Shown here piece after piece: positions 60,252 to 64,000 of a DNA stretch of 64,000 bases. The stretch spans positions 157,678-221,677 of the forward strand of contig NZ_KQ948153.1 in the NCBI RefSeq assembly GCF_001513955.1, given 5' to 3'. The DNA is from Streptomyces pseudovenezuelae. Lineage in GTDB: Bacteria; Actinomycetota; Actinomycetes; Streptomycetales; Streptomycetaceae. The notes beneath the pieces were generated by a model. That model was not told the origin of the DNA. It made no database searches and was given only the letters and a program-made list of their open reading frames with translations. The translations under genes and the position numbers were made by a program. Each line of letters begins with the position of its first letter. Within the stretch, counting starts at the first letter, position 1.

Positions 60252-60284
60252 GAAGACCCGCTCCTGATTCAGGAGCGGGTCTTC
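60252..60284 (+). terminator. Terminator of tRNA-Ala
   Basis: 16-bp arms, GAAGACCCGCTCCTGA with TCAGGAGCGGGTCTTC, have a 1-nt centre and start 8 nt after the tRNA. It also serves the convergent GNAT gene. Confidence 0.85.
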
Positions 60285-60303
60285 TGTCATGTGTACGGCG
60301 CTC

Positions 60304-60777
60304 TCACAGCGCCTTCGCGTAGCAGCGGCTGTCCTCGTAGTGGCGGTAGTAACCGAACTTCACGCAGGGCTCGTAGCCGCTGGACGTGTACAGGGCGATC
60401 GCCTCCGGCTGCTTGGTGCCGGTCTCCAGGACCATGCGCAGGCGGCCGGCCGCGCGGGCGTCGTCCTCAAGGGCGGACAGCAGGCGACGGGCCAGACCGC
60501 GGCCGCGCATCTCCTCGATCACGTACATGCGCTTGAGCTCGGCGTCGCCGTCCAGGTGGCCCTCGCCGTTCGCTTCCTGGGCGCGCCAGCCGCCCGTGGC
60601 GACGGGGCTGTCCCGCTCGTCGTACGCGATCAGGTACACGCCGTTCGGGTGCTCGAAGTCGGTCGGGGCCAGCTCGGTGGCGTCGCCGCCGTCGCCGTAG
60701 CGGACGTGGTACTCGGCCTGGACCTGGTCGTTGAGCTTCACGGCGTCGGGGTGGTCGAAGGGGACACGGCGGATCAT
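60304..60777 (-). CDS. GNAT N-acetyltransferase
   Basis: 157 aa from the second of two adjacent ATGs (60777), better spaced from GGAGGG than 60780. Acetyl-CoA motif MRGRGLARRLLSALEDDARA and ALYTSSGYEPC; RMYVIEE precedes it. It is a typical small GNAT, substrate unknown. It is divergent from exonuclease III with only 32 bp between the starts. Confidence 0.9.
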   Translation of the reverse strand: MIRRVPFDHPDAVKLNDQVQAEYHVRYGDGGDATELAPTDFEHPNGVYLIAYDERDSPVATGGWRAQEANGEGHLDGDAELKRMYVIEEMRGRGLARRLLSALEDDARAAGRLRMVLETGTKQPEAIALYTSSGYEPCVKFGYYRHYEDSRCYAKAL

Positions 60778-60809
60778 CATGCCCTCCAGTGTGCCGGTAT
60801 CGTTCCGGG

Positions 60810-61613
60810 GTGCTCACTGTGACCTCCGCCAATGTGAACGGGCTGCGCGCCGCCGCGAAGAAGGGCTTCGTGGAGTGGCTCGCGGACACCTCCGCCGACG
60901 TGCTCTGCCTGCAGGAGGTGCGTGCCGAGCCGCAGCAGCTGCCCGAGAGCGTCCGGGCTCCCGAGGGCTGGCACGTGGTGCACGCGCCCGCCGCCGCCAA
61001 GGGCCGCGCCGGTGTCTCCCTCTACACCCGCCGCGAGCCCGACCGGGTCCGGATCGGCTTCGGCTCGGCCGAGTTCGACACCAGCGGACGCTACGTCGAG
61101 GCCGACCTGCCCGGCGTCACCGTCGCCTCCCTGTACCTCCCCTCCGGCGAGGTCGGCACCGAGCGGCAGGACGAGAAGGTCCGCTTCATGGACGAGTTCC
61201 TCGCCCACCTGAAGGACCTGCGGGTACGCGCCGCCGCCGACGGCCGCGAAGTCGTCGTCTGCGGCGACTGGAACATCGCCCACCAGCAGATCGACCTCAA
61301 GAACTGGCGCGCCAACCAGAAGAGCTCCGGCTTCCTGCCGGAGGAGCGCGCCTGGCTGAGCCGGGTCCTCGACGAGACCGACGGCGGGTACGTCGACGTC
61401 GTACGGTCCCTGCATCCGGACGTGGCGGGGCCGTACTCGTGGTGGTCGTACCGGGGGCGGGCGTTCGACAACGACAGCGGTTGGCGCATCGACTACCACG
61501 TCTCCACGCCGGGGCTCGCCGCCAAGGCCCTCAAGGGATACGTCGAGCGCGCCGCCACACACGCCGAGCGCTGGTCGGACCACGCGCCCGTGACGGTCGT
61601 CTACGACCTCTAG
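60810..61613 (+). CDS. xth: Exodeoxyribonuclease III (AP endonuclease)
   Basis: 267 aa from GTG 60810; no ribosome binding site, TATCGT lies about 9 nt upstream, so leaderless translation is likely. EEP-fold motifs: TSANVNGLRAAAKKGFVEWL, LCLQEVRAEP (metal Glu), VVVCGDWNIAHQQIDLKNW, RIDYHVST and WSDHAPVTV. It repairs abasic sites and 3' blocks in DNA. It converges with the merR gene, overlapping its stop by 4 nt. Confidence 0.94.
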   Translation: MLTVTSANVNGLRAAAKKGFVEWLADTSADVLCLQEVRAEPQQLPESVRAPEGWHVVHAPAAAKGRAGVSLYTRREPDRVRIGFGSAEFDTSGRYVEADLPGVTVASLYLPSGEVGTERQDEKVRFMDEFLAHLKDLRVRAAADGREVVVCGDWNIAHQQIDLKNWRANQKSSGFLPEERAWLSRVLDETDGGYVDVVRSLHPDVAGPYSWWSYRGRAFDNDSGWRIDYHVSTPGLAAKALKGYVERAATHAERWSDHAPVTVVYDL

Positions 61614-62254
61614 TCCCGCTTCCGCAACCGTCGGTCCAGCGCCAGGGACAGCTCCGCCTCCACCACGCTCCGGGCCAGGGGGCGCAGGCGGTGGAGGTCG
61701 GGCTCGGTTGCGTGGCGCAGGACCAGGTCGGCGAACAGCTCCGCGAGGTCGTCCACGTGTTCGCGGACGCGTTTGCCGGCCGCCAGGACCTCTCCGAGGG
61801 GGATGCCCTCGCGGACCAGTTCGGAGGAGACGTCCAGGAGGCGGCGGCTGATGTGGACGATCTCGTCGCCGTCGGTGCCGAGGTAGCCGAGGTCCAAGGC
61901 GGCGGCGAGGTTCTCGGGGGTGACCTCGCCCTCGAAGCGGGCGGCGAGTTCCTCGGGGGTGAGGCGGACCGGTTCCTCCTCGGTGGGAGGTGTCACGCCC
62001 AGGACGTCGGCGACGTCGCGGCCGTGGTCGAGGGCTTCCGCCAGTTCCGCGATGCCGGTGAGGGTGTGGCCGCGCTCCAGGAGCGTCGCGATCGTGCGCA
62101 GGCGGGCCAGGTGGTGGTCGTCGTACCAGGCGATGCGGCCCTCGCGGCGCGGGGGCGGGATGAGCTTGCGTTCGCGGTAGAAGCGCAGGGTGCGCACTGT
62201 GATGCCGGCCAGGCGGGCCAGTTCCTCCATGCGGTATTCGCGCTTGTCCGTCAC
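61610..62254 (-). CDS. MerR-family regulator
   Basis: 214 aa from GTG 62254. The N-terminal MerR helix-turn-helix is MEELARLAGITVRTLRFYRE with wing PPRREGRIAWYDDHHLARL. The C-terminal 140 residues are a helical effector domain without a Cys metal motif, so it senses an organic ligand or state rather than a metal. It is divergent from a BVMO-type monooxygenase; TACC-gcc-GGTA (62272-62282) lies 18 bp before its start. Confidence 0.9.
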   Translation of the reverse strand: MTDKREYRMEELARLAGITVRTLRFYRERKLIPPPRREGRIAWYDDHHLARLRTIATLLERGHTLTGIAELAEALDHGRDVADVLGVTPPTEEEPVRLTPEELAARFEGEVTPENLAAALDLGYLGTDGDEIVHISRRLLDVSSELVREGIPLGEVLAAGKRVREHVDDLAELFADLVLRHATEPDLHRLRPLARSVVEAELSLALDRRLRKRD

Positions 62255-62380
62255 GACCGCAGCCTATGTTGTACCGCCGGTAACTTTCCTTCTTCCGCCC
62301 CCTACCCATCGGTATGGAGCTGTTCTACTCTCCCATTGCGCCAGTGTTCACTGGCAGAGTCGGGCAGGGAAGGCATCGGC

Positions 62381-63877
62381 ATGGCCGAACACGAGCATGT
62401 GCGGGTGGCGGTGGTCGGGTCCGGGTTCGGTGGGCTGGGGGCCGCCGTACGGCTGCGGCGGGAGGGTGTCACCGACTTCGTCGTGCTGGAGCGGGCCGAC
62501 AGTGTGGGCGGTACCTGGCGGGACAACAGCTATCCGGGGTGCGCCTGCGATGTGCCGTCCCATCTGTACTCGTTCTCCTTCGCGCCCAACCCCGACTGGC
62601 CGCGCACCTTCTCCGGGCAGGAGCACATCCGTGCCTATCTGGAGCATGTGACGGACGTCTTCCGGCTCCGCCCGCACATCCGCCTCAACTCCGAGGTGAA
62701 GCGGATGACCTGGGACAGTGAGAAGCTGCGGTGGGACATCGAGACCGCCAGTGGCAGGCTGTCGGCCGACCTCGTCGTCTCCGCCACCGGGCCGCTGTCC
62801 GATCCGAGGATTCCCGAGATCCCGGGGCTGGACTCCTTCCCGGGCAAGGTCTTCCATTCCGCCCGCTGGGACCACGACTACGACCTGCGGGGCAAGCGGG
62901 TCGCCATGGTGGGCACGGGCGCTTCGGCCATCCAGATCGTGCCGGCCGTCCAGCCGCTGGCCCGCAGCGTCACGCTGTTCCAGCGCACCCCGCCCTGGGT
63001 GATGCCCCGCATGGACCGGGAGATCAGCGGCGCCGAGCGCTGGCTGCACCGGCAGCTGCCCTTCACCAGCCAGGTCCGGCGCGGACTGCTGTGGGGCATC
63101 AGGGAGTTGCAGGTCCAGGCGTTCACCAAGCGCCCCAACGAGCTCGGCGCCGTCGAGCAGTTGGCCAAGCGGAACATGGCCCGTGCCATCAAGGACCCGG
63201 CGCTGCGCGCCAAGCTCACCCCCGACTACCGCATCGGCTGCAAGCGGATCCTGCTGAGCAGCACCTACTACCCGGCGCTCGCCCAGCCCAACGTGGACGT
63301 GGTCGCGAGCGGGCTCAGCCGCGTCGAGGGGTCGAAGCTCGTCGCCGCCGACGGCACCGAGGCCGAGGTCGACGCGATCGTCTTCGGCACGGGCTTCCAT
63401 GTCACCGACATGCCGATCGCCGACCGGGTCGTCGGCGCGGACGGGCGGACGCTCGCCGAGGCGTGGAAGGGCGGGATGGAGGCGCTGCGGGGCGCCTCCG
63501 CCGCCGGCTTCCCCAACTGGCTGTCCGTCATCGGGCCCAACACCGGGCTCGGCAACTCCTCGATGATCCTCATGATCGAGTCCCAGTTGAACTACCTGGC
63601 CGACTTCGTGCGGCAGCTCGACGTCCTCGGCGGGCGGGCGGCCCTCGACGCGCGTCCCGCCGCGGTTGCGGCCTGGAACCACCGGGTGCAGGAGCGCATG
63701 AAGCGCACGGTGTGGAACACCGGCGGCTGCACCAGCTGGTACCTGGACGCGAACGGCCGCAACAGCACCATCTGGCCCGGTACGACGACCGAGTTCCGGC
63801 GGGCGACCCGGCGGGTGGATCTCGCCGAGTACGAGGTGCTGCGGGTGCCGGCGCACGCGGAGGTGACCACCGTATGA
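62381..63877 (+). CDS. Baeyer-Villiger-type flavin monooxygenase
   Basis: 498 aa, ATG 62381, with AGGGAAGG upstream. FAD motif VVGSGFGGLG (11-20), the BVMO fingerprint FxGxxxHxxxW at F153-W163 (FPGKVFHSARW) and NADPH motif VGTGASAIQIVP. It inserts oxygen into ketones or hydroxylates with NADPH and O2; the substrate is unknown. The divergent MerR gene and the overlapping alpha/beta hydrolase gene (ATGA), which could cleave the resulting ester, suggest one catabolic unit. Confidence 0.93.
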   Translation: MAEHEHVRVAVVGSGFGGLGAAVRLRREGVTDFVVLERADSVGGTWRDNSYPGCACDVPSHLYSFSFAPNPDWPRTFSGQEHIRAYLEHVTDVFRLRPHIRLNSEVKRMTWDSEKLRWDIETASGRLSADLVVSATGPLSDPRIPEIPGLDSFPGKVFHSARWDHDYDLRGKRVAMVGTGASAIQIVPAVQPLARSVTLFQRTPPWVMPRMDREISGAERWLHRQLPFTSQVRRGLLWGIRELQVQAFTKRPNELGAVEQLAKRNMARAIKDPALRAKLTPDYRIGCKRILLSSTYYPALAQPNVDVVASGLSRVEGSKLVAADGTEAEVDAIVFGTGFHVTDMPIADRVVGADGRTLAEAWKGGMEALRGASAAGFPNWLSVIGPNTGLGNSSMILMIESQLNYLADFVRQLDVLGGRAALDARPAAVAAWNHRVQERMKRTVWNTGGCTSWYLDANGRNSTIWPGTTTEFRRATRRVDLAEYEVLRVPAHAEVTTV

Positions 63878-64000
63878 GCCGTCCGACGCATGTCCTCTCC
63901 GGTCCGTACGCCCCGCCCGCCCCGGCGCGCGAACTCACCGTGGTCTCCGCCGACGGTGCCCGCCTGCACGTGGAGGTGCACGGCCCCGAGGGCGCGCCCC
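63874..64000 (+). CDS. Alpha/beta hydrolase, N-terminal fragment (cut by window end)
   Basis: ATG 63874 overlaps the monooxygenase stop. The 42 visible residues (ELTVVSADGARLHVEVHGPE) are the typical first beta strands of an alpha/beta hydrolase; the catalytic part is outside the window. Coupling to a BVMO suggests hydrolysis of the lactone or ester product. Confidence 0.75.
   Translation, partial: MSRPTHVLSGPYAPPAPARELTVVSADGARLHVEVHGPEGAP

Noticed and set aside
1..64000. CRISPR arrays or insertion sequences
   Set aside because: No regularly spaced identical repeats with unique spacers and no transposase gene were seen; the only array is the contiguous minisatellite.

Overview
The window is chromosomal DNA of a Streptomyces-like actinomycete. 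The evidence is very high GC, strong G/C bias at third codon positions, many GTG/TTG/CTG starts, and recognisable streptomycete loci: the sigma factor HrdD, the fructose PTS operon, the galU-moeA-moaC-mogA-sepX cluster, FxSxx-COOH-type proteins and a pSAM2-type integrative element. From memory, the order hrdD - fruR/K/A - L,D-transpeptidase - mscL - galU/moeA matches the SCO3202-SCO3178 part of S. coelicolor; no comparison was run.

Layout. 1-6128: the right part of an actinomycete integrative and conjugative element (transfer protein, four spd-type spread genes, rolling-circle RepSA, Xis, Int). It is inserted at the 3' end of a tRNA-Arg(CCU) gene; its left part lies outside the window. 6160-18721: an accessory block of mostly minus-strand redox/detoxification enzymes (aldo/keto reductase, amidohydrolase, Zn alcohol dehydrogenase, CMD-like protein, DJ-1-like protein, NTF2-like protein, flavodoxin-like protein, dienelactone-hydrolase-like protein) with two paralogous 289-aa MmyB-type regulators. 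Decayed gene pieces lie at both ends and inside. 18741-22379: a tandem IclR regulator, a degenerate minisatellite with an exact 95-bp duplication, and a secreted M6-like metalloprotease. 22542-31184: three regulator/target pairs with visible operators (TetR-MFS, MarR-extradiol dioxygenase, WYL-MFS) around hrdD, which has a textbook SigR promoter.

31215-35752 is the most unusual part. An HExxH-type (aKG-dependent) peptide beta-hydroxylase gene meets, tail to tail and with its C-terminal codons overlapping, an FxSxx-COOH-type NB-ARC/TPR gene. That gene lies 59 bp downstream of an EAD2-TIR gene. A 57-aa ORF just upstream of the hydroxylase could be a peptide precursor. No radical SAM FxsB is present in the window, so this is either a rearranged remnant or a reduced variant of the ribosomal-peptide/conflict system.

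35968-39893: fructose operon fruR-fruK-fruA, with an 18-bp perfect inverted repeat inside fruA. 39993-50845: envelope and housekeeping genes (L,D-transpeptidase lipoprotein, P1 peptidase, LtrA, MscL, SAF-domain protein, MTA phosphorylase, FmdB zinc ribbon, MFS, K+/H+-type antiporter). 51117-60080: penicillin-acylase-family protein, 5-formyl-THF cyclo-ligase, galU, moeA/glp, moaC, mogA, rimJ-type acetyltransferase and sepX/glpR. The moeA-like protein and the SepX membrane protein correspond to the gephyrin-like Glp/GlpR cell-division pair of Corynebacteriales. 60170-64000: tRNA-Ala(CGC), GNAT, exonuclease III, MerR regulator, BVMO-type monooxygenase and the start of an alpha/beta hydrolase.
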